From Tannerella sp. (GTDB lineage Bacteria; Bacteroidota; Bacteroidia; Bacteroidales; Tannerellaceae), in the NCBI GenBank assembly GCA_031266995.1, contig JAIRZY010000036.1, forward strand, positions 1 to 32,672: a stretch of 32,672 nucleotides of DNA, read 5' to 3'. The translations under genes and the position numbers were made by a program. Position 1 is the first letter of the stretch, and each line of letters opens with the position of its first letter. Under the pieces are notes generated by a model, which did no database searches, was not told the origin of the DNA, and worked only from the letters and a program-made list of their open reading frames with translations. Below, piece by piece: positions 1-8,608 of the stretch.

Positions 1-838
1 AAACATCCTGCCACGCACCGCCGACCAGTTCGCGCGTCGTGCGGAACCCCGCGTCCCTCAGCAGCGCAAGCGCTTCCGCCCGTCCGTCGTTCACCAGGCG
101 GGTGTAATGGCAGTCCGAATTGACGATGACCGGGATGTTGCGCCGCCGTATCTCCCCGAACGTATTCACGTGCGGATAAGTCTGATTCCTGCGGTGCAGA
201 TTCTTGGTGTTCACTTCGAGCGTCAGCCCCTTTTCGGCAATCAGGTCGAGGGCGGCGGCAAGAGGCCGGCAGTACCAGTCCGCCGCAATGTCGAAGCCCG
301 GATGCAGGCTGCCGTTCATATAGATTTTGTCGAGGTGCCCGACGATGTCGAAACCGCCGGCCTCCACCATCCGCATCGACGATTCGAAAAAATCCCTCGC
401 GAGAAGCCGCACGTCGCCGCCGTAATGCAGCTCGACAGCCCTCGCAAAATCCGCATACCCGCCGTCGATGCACACCATGTTTTCCTCCACCAGAGGCAGC
501 CTCCAGGGCAGGAAGTGGATCGACGCGATGCGATAGTCCAGCGCCAGCGAGCGGAAGAATGGGATGGAAGCATTGTACGTCCCGTCGAGGTAGTCGATCT
601 CGAGGCCGGCATATATCTCCATCCGTCCGCGATACACCTCTTTCAGCCGCGCAATCTCGCGGAGATAGGCCGGCATATCGCCGGCGGACATGTTCCACGC
701 CGTCTCGAACGGCAGAGGCGAATGTGACGAGAATCCGTAGGCCCTGAACGACTGCGAGAGCGCCGCGCCGGCAAACTCGCCCGGCTCGCCGTGCCCGTCG
801 CAGAAAATACAGTGACTGTGAAAATTGCTTGGTTGCAT
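1..838 (-). CDS. PHP-domain histidinol-phosphatase family protein (3' end truncated by window edge)
   Basis: Reverse-strand reading from ATG at 838 gives MQPSNFHSHCIFCDGHGEPGEFAGAALSQSFRAYGFSSHSPLPFETAWNM..., with PHP motifs (HSHCxFCDG, GHLDKIY, VNSDCHY). The ORF track missed it because the stop lies outside the window. Confidence 0.85.
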   Translation of the reverse strand, partial: MQPSNFHSHCIFCDGHGEPGEFAGAALSQSFRAYGFSSHSPLPFETAWNMSAGDMPAYLREIARLKEVYRGRMEIYAGLEIDYLDGTYNASIPFFRSLALDYRIASIHFLPWRLPLVEENMVCIDGGYADFARAVELHYGGDVRLLARDFFESSMRMVEAGGFDIVGHLDKIYMNGSLHPGFDIAADWYCRPLAAALDLIAEKGLTLEVNTKNLHRRNQTYPHVNTFGEIRRRNIPVIVNSDCHYTRLVNDGRAEALALLRDAGFRTTRELVGGAWQDV

Positions 839-865
839 GTTTGAATATCCGTATACGCAAGAGGG

Positions 866-2056
866 CTAAGGTATGACCTGCAGCGTCTTCCCGACCTTCA
901 CGAACGCCTCGACCGCCCTGTCGATGTGCGCCTTTTCGTGCGCGGCCGACAACTGGACGCGGATGCGCGCCTGTCCCCGCGGCACGACGGGATAGTAGAA
1001 ACCGGTCACGTATATACCCTCGTCCTGCATGAGCCGCGCAAAGTCCTGCGACAGCTTCGCGTCGTACAGCATCACGGCGCAGATGGCCGACTGCGCAGGC
1101 TTGATGTCAAAGCCGGCGGTCAGCATCCTCTCGCGGAAGCAGGCCACGTTGCTCATCAGCCGCGTATGCAGCTCGCTGCTTTCCTTCAACATGCGAAACA
1201 CCTCGATGCCCGCCCCGACGATGGCCGGCGCCAGCGAGTTGGAGAAAAGGTAGGGCCGCGAACGCTGGCGCAGCATGTCGATGATCTCCTTCCGCCCGGC
1301 CGTGAAGCCGCCCAGCGCACCGCCGAACGATTTGCCCAGCGTGCCGGTAAAGATGTCGACGCGCCCGTGCAGGTCGAACTGCTCGGCCACGCCGTGCCCC
1401 GTCGGGCCGACGACGCCGGCCGAATGCGACTCGTCGACCATCACCAGCGCGTCGTACCGTTCGGCCAGCGCGCAGATGCGGTCCATCGGCGCGACATTTC
1501 CGTCCATCGAGAACACGCCGTCCGTCGCGATGATGCGGAAGCGCTGCGCCTGCGCCTTGCGGAGACATTCCTCAAGCTCCGCCATGTCGGCATTCGCATA
1601 GCGGTAGCGAACGGCCTTGCAGAGCCTGACGCCGTCGATGATCGAGGCGTGGTTGAGCGCGTCCGAGATGATGGCGTCTTCGTCCGTAAACAGCGGCTCG
1701 AACAGGCCGCCGTTGGCATCGAAGCAGGCGGCATACAGGATGGCGTCGTCCGTCCCGAAATAGTCGGAGATGGCGCCCTCCAGTTCCTTGTGAAGATCCT
1801 GCGTGCCGCAGATGAAGCGTACCGACGACATGCCGAATCCGTGCGTGTCCATCGCCTTCTTCGCCGCTTCGATCAGCCGCGGATGGTTCGACAGGCCGAG
1901 ATAGTTGTTGGCGCAGAAGTTCAATACTTCCGGACTGTCGCCCACGCGGATGCCGGCTTGCTGGGGCGTGGTGATCAGGCGTTCGCTTTTATACAGTCCG
2001 CTGTTTTCGATTTCGGCTAATTCGTGAGCCAGAAATGATTGTAATTTTCCGTACAT
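866..2056 (-). CDS. kbl: glycine C-acetyltransferase (2-amino-3-ketobutyrate CoA ligase), PLP-dependent
   Basis: Protein MYGKLQSFLAHELAEIENSGLYKSERLITTPQQ...NFCANNYLGLSNHP...DESHSAGVVGPTGHG...GTLGKSFGGALGGF is typical of the alpha-oxoamine synthase/KBL family. Internal ATG at 2056 preferred over the longer ORF. Confidence 0.93.
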   Translation of the reverse strand: MYGKLQSFLAHELAEIENSGLYKSERLITTPQQAGIRVGDSPEVLNFCANNYLGLSNHPRLIEAAKKAMDTHGFGMSSVRFICGTQDLHKELEGAISDYFGTDDAILYAACFDANGGLFEPLFTDEDAIISDALNHASIIDGVRLCKAVRYRYANADMAELEECLRKAQAQRFRIIATDGVFSMDGNVAPMDRICALAERYDALVMVDESHSAGVVGPTGHGVAEQFDLHGRVDIFTGTLGKSFGGALGGFTAGRKEIIDMLRQRSRPYLFSNSLAPAIVGAGIEVFRMLKESSELHTRLMSNVACFRERMLTAGFDIKPAQSAICAVMLYDAKLSQDFARLMQDEGIYVTGFYYPVVPRGQARIRVQLSAAHEKAHIDRAVEAFVKVGKTLQVIP

Positions 2057-2155
2057 AATAAATATGCTTTGTTTTTGAGGGGCAAATATAGTTCTTTCCG
2101 GCTGAATGGGGACGAAAATTGCAAATAATTTGTCATGCATCCGACAATTATTGCG

Positions 2156-2163
2156 TACCTTTG
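2156..2163 (+). promoter_or_regulatory. candidate Bacteroidetes -7 element (TACCTTTG) for the threonine dehydrogenase-like gene
   Basis: TAnnTTTG match 24 bp upstream of the ATG at 2187; a TTTG at 2129-2132 is at a slightly long spacing (23 bp). Confidence 0.45.
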
Positions 2164-2186
2164 CGACCGTGTTTTGAAAATATATT

Positions 2187-3146
2187 ATGAAGAATGTGTT
2201 GATTATAGGCTCGACAGGCCAGATCGGTTCGGAGTTGACGATGGCGCTGAGATCGCGTTACGCCGGGGGTCAGATCGTAGCCGGGTATATTGCCGGTGCG
2301 GAGCCGAAGGGCGAGCTGGCCGAATCGGGGCCTTCCGCGCAGGTAGACATTACGGACGGACGGCAGGTGGGCGAAGCGGTTTCGCGTTACGGCATAGATA
2401 CGATATACAATCTGGCGGCCTTGCTGTCGGCCGTGGCGGAATCCAGGCCGCAGCTTGCGTGGAAGATTGGCATCGGCGGCCTGTTCAATGTGCTCGAAGT
2501 GGCGCGCGAAAAGCATTGCGCCGTGTTCACGCCAAGCTCGATAGGCGCTTTCGGCGAAGACGCGCCGAAGTATAAAACGCCGCAGGATGCATGTCGCAAT
2601 CCGCATACGATGTATGGCGTGACGAAGGTGACGGGCGAGATGCTCAGCGACTATTATTTCAGGCGGTATGGCGTCGACACGCGCTCGGTGCGCTTCCCGG
2701 GACTGATTTCGCACGTGACGCCGCCGGGTGGCGGGACGACCGATTATGCGGTCGACATCTTCTATTCGGCCGTCAGGAAGGAACGCTTCGTCTGCCCGAT
2801 TGCGGCCGGCACGTTTATGGATATAATGTATATGCCCGACGGGCTGCATGCCGCCATCCGGCTGATGGAAGCCGACCCGTCGCGCCTGAAGCACCGCAAT
2901 GCGTTCAACATTACCTCGATGAGCCTCGACCCCGAAGCGCTCGCCGGTCAGATACGGAAATACGTGCCCGGCTTCACGATGGAATACCGTGTAGACCCGC
3001 TCCGGCAGGCGATTGCCGAATCGTGGCCCGACATGCTCGACGACGCCTGCGCCCGCGAAGAATGGGACTGGCAGCCACGCTACGACCTGGACGCGATGAC
3101 GCGGGACATGCTCGAAAAGCTGAGCGCAAAAACCGGCAGCCGGTAG
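2187..3146 (+). CDS. NAD-dependent epimerase/dehydratase family, likely SDR-type L-threonine 3-dehydrogenase
   Basis: MKNVLIIGSTGQIGSELTMAL (Rossmann GxxGxxG), YGVTKVTGE (YxxxK), FPGLIS. Divergent from kbl, consistent with a threonine catabolic pair. Confidence 0.85.
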   Translation: MKNVLIIGSTGQIGSELTMALRSRYAGGQIVAGYIAGAEPKGELAESGPSAQVDITDGRQVGEAVSRYGIDTIYNLAALLSAVAESRPQLAWKIGIGGLFNVLEVAREKHCAVFTPSSIGAFGEDAPKYKTPQDACRNPHTMYGVTKVTGEMLSDYYFRRYGVDTRSVRFPGLISHVTPPGGGTTDYAVDIFYSAVRKERFVCPIAAGTFMDIMYMPDGLHAAIRLMEADPSRLKHRNAFNITSMSLDPEALAGQIRKYVPGFTMEYRVDPLRQAIAESWPDMLDDACAREEWDWQPRYDLDAMTRDMLEKLSAKTGSR

Positions 3147-3227
3147 GGGCCTGTCGCCGACGCCGGCACGGCTCTGCGCAACGGCGCTAAAAGTGACTGA
3201 ATAACTGAATTTTTGAATCTCTTTATC

Positions 3228-3806
3228 ATGGAAACGCTTCTGGAATACGAACGTAATTTATTTTTGTGGCTCAACGGTTCGCACACGCCTTTTCTGGACG
3301 CGGTGATGTGGTTTTTTGCTGGCATCTGGATATGGCTGCCGACGCTGCTCGTGCCGCTGTATTTTGTCTGGAAGAAGAAGCGGCGATCGCTGTCCGTCGT
3401 ACTCGCGGTGACGACGGTGGTGGTGTGCAGCCTGTGCGTGTCCGCGTATGTGTTCAAACCGGCCTTTGCGCGCTTTCGCCCGACGACGCATCCGGCGTTC
3501 ATGCACAGCGTGACGCTGCTGAACGACTATCATGCGGGTGGCCCGTACGGTTTCATCTCGGGACATACGACGACGGCCTTCGGCTTCGCCGTCTTTTCGA
3601 TGCTCCTGATCCGGCGGAGAGCCTACTCCGTTGCCATCCTGTGCTGGGCGGCGCTGATGGGATATTCGCGCATTTATCTGGGCGCTCATTTCATCTCGGA
3701 CGTCATCGCGGGGCTGCTGACCGGCGTGCTGCTGGGATGGCTCACTTTCCGGCTGCACCGGCGCGCGGCCTTGCGATCCACACGTAACGCGCTGTCCGGC
3801 ACATGA
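3228..3806 (+). CDS. PAP2 superfamily phosphatase (undecaprenyl-PP/lipid phosphatase-like)
   Basis: METLLEYERNLFLWLNGSHTPFLDAVMWF...KPAFARFRPTTHP...GPYGFISGHTTTAFGFA...YSRIYLGAHFISDVIAG: PAP2 motifs KxxxxxxRP, SGHT and SRxxxxxHxxxD. Confidence 0.9.
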   Translation: METLLEYERNLFLWLNGSHTPFLDAVMWFFAGIWIWLPTLLVPLYFVWKKKRRSLSVVLAVTTVVVCSLCVSAYVFKPAFARFRPTTHPAFMHSVTLLNDYHAGGPYGFISGHTTTAFGFAVFSMLLIRRRAYSVAILCWAALMGYSRIYLGAHFISDVIAGLLTGVLLGWLTFRLHRRAALRSTRNALSGT

Positions 3807-4597
3807 AAAAGATCCTCTTTATCACATGCTTCCTGCTCATTGCGGGAATGGCTTTCGGGGAAGAAGATACGCTGTCCGTGTCGTCGCGCCGCGCCGTTCT
3901 GTCCGAAAAACGCCTCTCCGTGCCGGCCCCGGCGCAGCTTCGCCGCCCTTCCGCCACGCGCTTCATCGCCCCGACGCTCCTCGTGGCCTGCGGCGTCGCG
4001 GCGCGCTTCAACGACACGCCCTTTCGCCGGTTCGACCGATACGTGGCCCGGCAGGTGGATTTGAACGTCGACCGGCATTATCCTGCGGACAATTATCTCC
4101 TCGCCGCGCCGGCGGCATTTGCCTGGGGGCTTGATTTCCTGCCCGGCGTCACGTCGCAGCATAACTTCAGAGACCGGACGCTGATACTCGCCACGTCATA
4201 CCTGTTCATGTATGGCACGGTGACGACGATGAAGCGGCAGATTCCCGTCGTCCGCCCCCGCGGGTGGAACGACGACGCTTTTCCTTCGGGACATACGGCC
4301 GTGGCGTTCACCGGGGCGCATATTCTGTACCGTGAATACCGCGACCAGTCGCCCTGGATCGGAGTGGGCGGATATGTCGTGGCGACGGCGGTGGGTGCGC
4401 TTCGCGTCGCCAACCGCGCCCACTGGATGAGCGACATCGCGGCCGGCGCGGGCATCGGCATCCTGAGCGCCGAAGTCGGATACCTGATGCTTCCCGTCTG
4501 GCACCGCCTGTTCGGCATCGACGGCGACGGGCAACTGGTCGTCATGCCCTCGGCGGGCGTGCAGAATGTGGGCATCGGGCTTGTGTACGTCTTTTAG
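3803..4597 (+). CDS. PAP2 superfamily phosphatase, secreted or membrane
   Basis: Signal peptide MKKILFITCFLLIAGMAFG; PAP2 motifs FPSGHTAVAFTGA and RVANRAHWMSDIAAG. Overlaps the preceding PAP2 stop codon (3803-3806). Confidence 0.88.
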   Translation: MKKILFITCFLLIAGMAFGEEDTLSVSSRRAVLSEKRLSVPAPAQLRRPSATRFIAPTLLVACGVAARFNDTPFRRFDRYVARQVDLNVDRHYPADNYLLAAPAAFAWGLDFLPGVTSQHNFRDRTLILATSYLFMYGTVTTMKRQIPVVRPRGWNDDAFPSGHTAVAFTGAHILYREYRDQSPWIGVGGYVVATAVGALRVANRAHWMSDIAAGAGIGILSAEVGYLMLPVWHRLFGIDGDGQLVVMPSAGVQNVGIGLVYVF

Positions 4598-4635
4598 TCC
4601 GCACCACTGTGCACGGCACGGTTTACAGAGATTCC

Positions 4636-4988
4636 TGCCTGACCTGAATTTTCATCAAAATCAATATCTGTCTTTAGATTAAACGCTTAATACGCGAGCG
4701 TTTCTTTTCGTCATACGCCGGGATGAAGAAATCCGTGCGAAAACAGGTTTCATATCTGTAGAGATAAGATTCATATATATACGGATAAGTTTCATCTCCA
4801 TAGAGACAGGTTTCATCTCCGCAGAGATGGGTTTCATCTCCATAGAGATGGCTTTCATCTCTTCGGAGATGAGTTTCATCTGTATACAAATGGTTTTCAT
4901 CTCTGCAGAGATGAAACTGATCCGTATATATATGAATCTTATCTCTATAGATATGGCGACGCAATTTCCCGAAAGACGGGTTCCCGCG
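4636..4988 (+). repeat. dispersed intergenic repeat element copy 1 (stem-loop / 10 x 21-bp dyad array / stem-loop)
   Basis: Aligns along its length with the reverse complement of 12475-12850: shared flank catcaaaatcaatatctRtcttta...cttaatacgcgagcgtttcttttcgtca, shared 21-bp array, shared end ...atggcgacgNaatttcccg. Array units at 4747-4956. Confidence 0.9.
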
Positions 4989-5315
4989 TGGCTATAAATA
5001 TATGTATCGTATTGCCGTATTCCGAATCCGGAGGATTATACTGTGAACGGTATGGTTTTGTGTCCGAACCAAGAGATTCAAAGATTTCTAAGGATACTGT
5101 TCAGATAGATGCGCTCTCTTCGGGAGCGGTTGTGCAGCAGAAATCAAGATTGCCCTGCATGGAAACAAAGAATTTAGCGAACGATGTGATTTTTTTTCAC
5201 CTTAAGAGGAATGAAATCTTGAATAAGTTCGTATTTTTGCGACCCCGAACGGAAACATCTTGAAACGGCAAAGCGGGAAGGTACTTAATATTAACTGGAT
5301 AAATGTTTTTTTGAG

Positions 5316-5855
5316 ATGGTGAGGAAAGTAGGGAATTTAATTCCGAATACCTTTTTTATAGCAAAAGGAAGTGGGGAATCCGATTTGGAAAAACATGCCG
5401 GATCCTATCACATGGCACTGTACGATGCCGGTATCGCTGATTTCAACATCATGACCTATTCGTCCGTAATCCCGGCTACGGCACACCTGAAGACGATGGA
5501 CGAAATCGATCTGCCACCGTTCGGATCGGAAATGAAAACCATCATGGCCGTCTCGCACGGCTATCAGGATGAATTTGTTTCGGCCGGCGTTGTGTATGCA
5601 TGGATGTACAGGGACGAGAATTTCGACGATAAACTGGGCGGCCTGGTCTGCGAAGTCAGCGGACGCTATCGCATCGAAGAACTGGAATCCCGCCTGATAC
5701 GCGTCATAAACGACCTGCATCAGAAAACCTACGGCAAATACTATCTTGGCGACCTGAACTTTGTCACGGAAGGCATCACGATAGAAAAACGGTACGGCAC
5801 GGCCCTGGCGGCATTATGCTTCACCGACTTCCTGCTCCCGTCGGTGAAGGACTGA
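5316..5855 (+). CDS. pyruvoyl-dependent arginine decarboxylase
   Basis: MVRKVGNLIPNTFFIAKGSGESDLEKHAGSYHMALYDAGIADFNIMTYSSVIPATA...: conserved NxxxYSSVIP self-cleavage region of the PvlArgDC family. Confidence 0.88.
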   Translation: MVRKVGNLIPNTFFIAKGSGESDLEKHAGSYHMALYDAGIADFNIMTYSSVIPATAHLKTMDEIDLPPFGSEMKTIMAVSHGYQDEFVSAGVVYAWMYRDENFDDKLGGLVCEVSGRYRIEELESRLIRVINDLHQKTYGKYYLGDLNFVTEGITIEKRYGTALAALCFTDFLLPSVKD

Positions 5856-5880
5856 CGGTATGCCAAGGCAAGTAAATGAA

Positions 5881-5976
5881 CGACGGAATAACTGAAATTT
5901 ATAATATCTGAATCATTGAATCCCGGAATCCCTGAATCTCCCGATTCCGACACAAAACCGTGCCGTGCGCGGCCTG
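5881..5976 (-). repeat. GATTC-octamer intergenic repeat family, copy A
   Basis: Reverse complement reads gcgcacggcacggttttgtgtcggaatcgggagattcagggattccgggattcaatgattcagatattataaatttcagttattccgtcg, similar to 20619-20723 and 26613-26720. Confidence 0.75.
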
Positions 5977-5981
5977 TACCG

Positions 5982-7562
5982 ATGAAAAAACTGATACTCC
6001 TCCTCCTTGCATGTTCGACCGGCATGGCGGCCGTGGAAGACGAACGCGTTTACGTCAATCCGGTGATTGCCGGCGATTATCCCGACCCGACGGTCATCCG
6101 CGTGGGCGACGACTATTATGCGGCAGCCACATCGTCCGATTTTGCGCCAAATTATCCCCTGTTCCATTCGCGCGACCTGGTAAACTGGGAGCGGACAGGC
6201 GCCGTGTTTGACGCACCTCCCCCGTGGGTTGCGGGCGACTGCTGGGCGCCCGAACTGTTCTTCAACAACGGCATGTACTACGTATATTATACGGCGCGCA
6301 GGAAAAGCGACAACGTCTCCTGCATCGGCGTGGCCGTCACCGACGACCCGCGCAAAGGCTTCACCGACCGCGGCGTCCTCGTCGAATGGGGCAGCGAAGC
6401 CATCGACGCCTTCGTCTTCAGAGACGACGACGGCTCGCTGTATATCTCGTGGAAAGCATACGGCCTGGACGCATCGCGCCCGATCGAACTGCTGGCTTCG
6501 GAACTGACCCCCGACGGCCTGTCGCTGCAAGGAACGCACTTCAGCCTGACCCCTCACGACCGTGGCTGGCAGGGAAAAGGCGATGAAGGACACTGCATCG
6601 TGAAGCGCGACGGGTATTATTACCTCTTCTATTCCGTCGGCGGATGCTGCGACAACCGGTGCGACTACAGAGTCGAAGTGGCGCGCTCGAAAATCCTGAA
6701 AGACGGCTGGGTGCAATATGATGAAAACCCGATACTGCAGGGCGGCGAACGGTGGAAATGCAGCGGGCACGGGACGGTGGTGCAGACGCCGGACGGCCGG
6801 TATTTCTATCTCTATCACGCCTATCACGAATCCGACTTCGAGTTTGTGGGTCGCCAGTGCCTGCTGGACGAAATCCGGTGGGACGACGACACGCACTGGC
6901 CCCGCTTCGGAAACGGCGGCCACCCGTCCCTGCAGGCTGAAATGCCCGTCGAAAACACATTTCAGCAGCGGGAAACGGTTTTTTATGACGATTTTACCTC
7001 TGCCGAAAAAGAAATATACTGGCTGCGCGACGTGAATCTTCCCGAGCCGGTGATCGAAAAAGACGGTCAGGGCCTGAAGATTGCCCCCTCCCGGCCGGGG
7101 ATCTGCTTCCGGGGCGTCAATCCGCAGACGGGGAGTTACGTCGCAGAAACGTTTGTGCTCAATAAGGGCGAAAACTTCAAGGGACTGTGCGTTTACGGAA
7201 ACAGGGTGAACCTGTTTGCCTGGGGTCTGGAAAACGGACGGATCGAACTGTACAAACTGATGGACGGGAATAAAACCGTCCTGTTTTCGCAGGCGACGGA
7301 TGCGTCCGGAATTTATTTGCGGGTAACGTCCGTCGACGGGCGATATTTCCACGTCCAATGGTCTCCCGACCGCGAGGAATGGCACGCATACCCCGAAACC
7401 GGAAGCCTCGACGGGCATTTCCTGCCCCAGTGGGGAAAGGGCGTTCGCTGCGGGCTGATGGTGGCCGCCGACAGGGCGGACGATGCAGGAATATTTTCCT
7501 TTTTCCGCATGGAAAGCCGTTTCACCCCGCCCCGCGCATATTTGCCGGAAGCCGGCAGTTGA
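5982..7562 (+). CDS. glycoside hydrolase family 43 protein (beta-xylosidase/arabinofuranosidase-like)
   Basis: Signal peptide MKKLILLLLACSTGMAAVE followed by YVNPVIAGDYPDPTVIRVGDDYYAAATSS...CWAPELFFNNGMYYVYYTA, a GH43 five-bladed propeller signature, plus a C-terminal beta-sandwich-like extension. Confidence 0.9.
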   Translation: MKKLILLLLACSTGMAAVEDERVYVNPVIAGDYPDPTVIRVGDDYYAAATSSDFAPNYPLFHSRDLVNWERTGAVFDAPPPWVAGDCWAPELFFNNGMYYVYYTARRKSDNVSCIGVAVTDDPRKGFTDRGVLVEWGSEAIDAFVFRDDDGSLYISWKAYGLDASRPIELLASELTPDGLSLQGTHFSLTPHDRGWQGKGDEGHCIVKRDGYYYLFYSVGGCCDNRCDYRVEVARSKILKDGWVQYDENPILQGGERWKCSGHGTVVQTPDGRYFYLYHAYHESDFEFVGRQCLLDEIRWDDDTHWPRFGNGGHPSLQAEMPVENTFQQRETVFYDDFTSAEKEIYWLRDVNLPEPVIEKDGQGLKIAPSRPGICFRGVNPQTGSYVAETFVLNKGENFKGLCVYGNRVNLFAWGLENGRIELYKLMDGNKTVLFSQATDASGIYLRVTSVDGRYFHVQWSPDREEWHAYPETGSLDGHFLPQWGKGVRCGLMVAADRADDAGIFSFFRMESRFTPPRAYLPEAGS

Positions 7563-7579
7563 GCGGTCAGGAAAATAAA

Positions 7580-8059
7580 TCATCCCACAATCAAATCGAC
7601 GGTTTCCGCGTTTGCGATTTTGATCAGATCCTCCGTTCCGATTTTCATCTGCAAGCCCCGCTGCCCGGCGCTGACGAAAACAGACGCATACAACAGGCAG
7701 GTTTCGTGGATATACGCCGGAAAATGCTTTTTCATCCCTACCGGCGAACATCCGCCCCGGACATAACCGGTCAGTGGCAGGAGGTTTTTTTGCGGAATCA
7801 GGTCGCAGTTTTTGTTCCCGGAGACTTTGGCCGCCTTTTTCAAATCCACTTCGGAATCGCCCGGAACCACGCAGACGAAATACCCGCTCCTGTCGCCCTT
7901 CAGGACAAGCGTCTTAAAAACCTGCTCAAGCGGTTCGTTCAAGGCTTCCGCCACGTGCGAAGCGCTCAAATCGTTCTCGTCAAACCTGTAAGGAATAAGC
8001 TCATACACGATTTTCGCCTGATCCAGCAGGCGGGCGGCGTTTGTCTTGCTTATTTTCAT
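7580..8059 (-). CDS. Cys-tRNA(Pro)/Cys-tRNA(Cys) deacylase-like protein (YbaK/EbsC family)
   Basis: MKISKTNAARLLDQAKIVYELIPYRFDENDLSASHVAEALNEPLEQVFKTLVLKGDRSGYFVCVVPGDSEVDLKKAAKVSG...GYVRGGCSPVGMKK. Start at 8059 preferred. Confidence 0.9.
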   Translation of the reverse strand: MKISKTNAARLLDQAKIVYELIPYRFDENDLSASHVAEALNEPLEQVFKTLVLKGDRSGYFVCVVPGDSEVDLKKAAKVSGNKNCDLIPQKNLLPLTGYVRGGCSPVGMKKHFPAYIHETCLLYASVFVSAGQRGLQMKIGTEDLIKIANAETVDLIVG

Positions 8060-8073
8060 GTTTCGATATTCCG

Positions 8074-8583
8074 TCATTCGGCAACCGTTTTTACCTGTAA
8101 TCGCCACCAGCATGTATCGTCCTGTCTGTAAAGCGAGAATCCGCACCGCTTTAATACGTTTTGCGATGCGGGACTGTCAATTTCGGTTTCTGCCGTTACA
8201 TGAGAAATCCCCTTTTGCTCCAGCGCCCATTTGCAGATGGCTTTTACGGCTTCCGTCATATACCCGTTGCGTTCAAAATGTTTTCCCAGTCCATAGCCGA
8301 TCTCAACCTCTCCGTTTTCGTCGGGTACACCTTTGAAACAGGCGGAGCCTACAACAATCCGGTCTGTTTTTCTGACAAGAAACCAGAAGGTATGATACAG
8401 GCAGTTCGCTTCATCGTTCGAGGCTTTTTTGGCCTGCCCCTTCACAATCGCCAGGAACTGACCTTCCACAGGTTCCGCCTGATAGCTGCAGTTCAATTCT
8501 TTTTCCAGGGCCGGAAGATTTTCGGTCCATAACTTCAGTTGCGTTGCCGTCAAAGGTATCAGGTGCAATCTTTGTGTTTCCAT
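8074..8583 (-). CDS. GNAT family N-acetyltransferase (RimJ/RimL-like)
   Basis: METQRLHLIPLTATQLKLW...VGSACFKGVPDENGEVEIGYGLGKHFERNGYMTEAVKAICKWALEQKGISHVTAETEIDSPASQNVLKRCGF: canonical RimJ/L layout. Confidence 0.88.
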   Translation of the reverse strand: METQRLHLIPLTATQLKLWTENLPALEKELNCSYQAEPVEGQFLAIVKGQAKKASNDEANCLYHTFWFLVRKTDRIVVGSACFKGVPDENGEVEIGYGLGKHFERNGYMTEAVKAICKWALEQKGISHVTAETEIDSPASQNVLKRCGFSLYRQDDTCWWRLQVKTVAE

Positions 8584-8608
8584 AAGACAAAGTCTTTGTG
8601 TTTTTGAA

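Noticed and set aside
4636-4988. Insertion sequence or MITE with terminal inverted repeats and target duplication
   Set aside because: I could not find matching inverted ends or an obvious target duplication by eye; mobility remains untested, so the element is called a repeat rather than a mobile element.
4988-5263. 91-aa + ORF between array 1 and the arginine decarboxylase gene
   Set aside because: Overlaps the end of the array element and a partial GATTC-family repeat; no recognisable domain.
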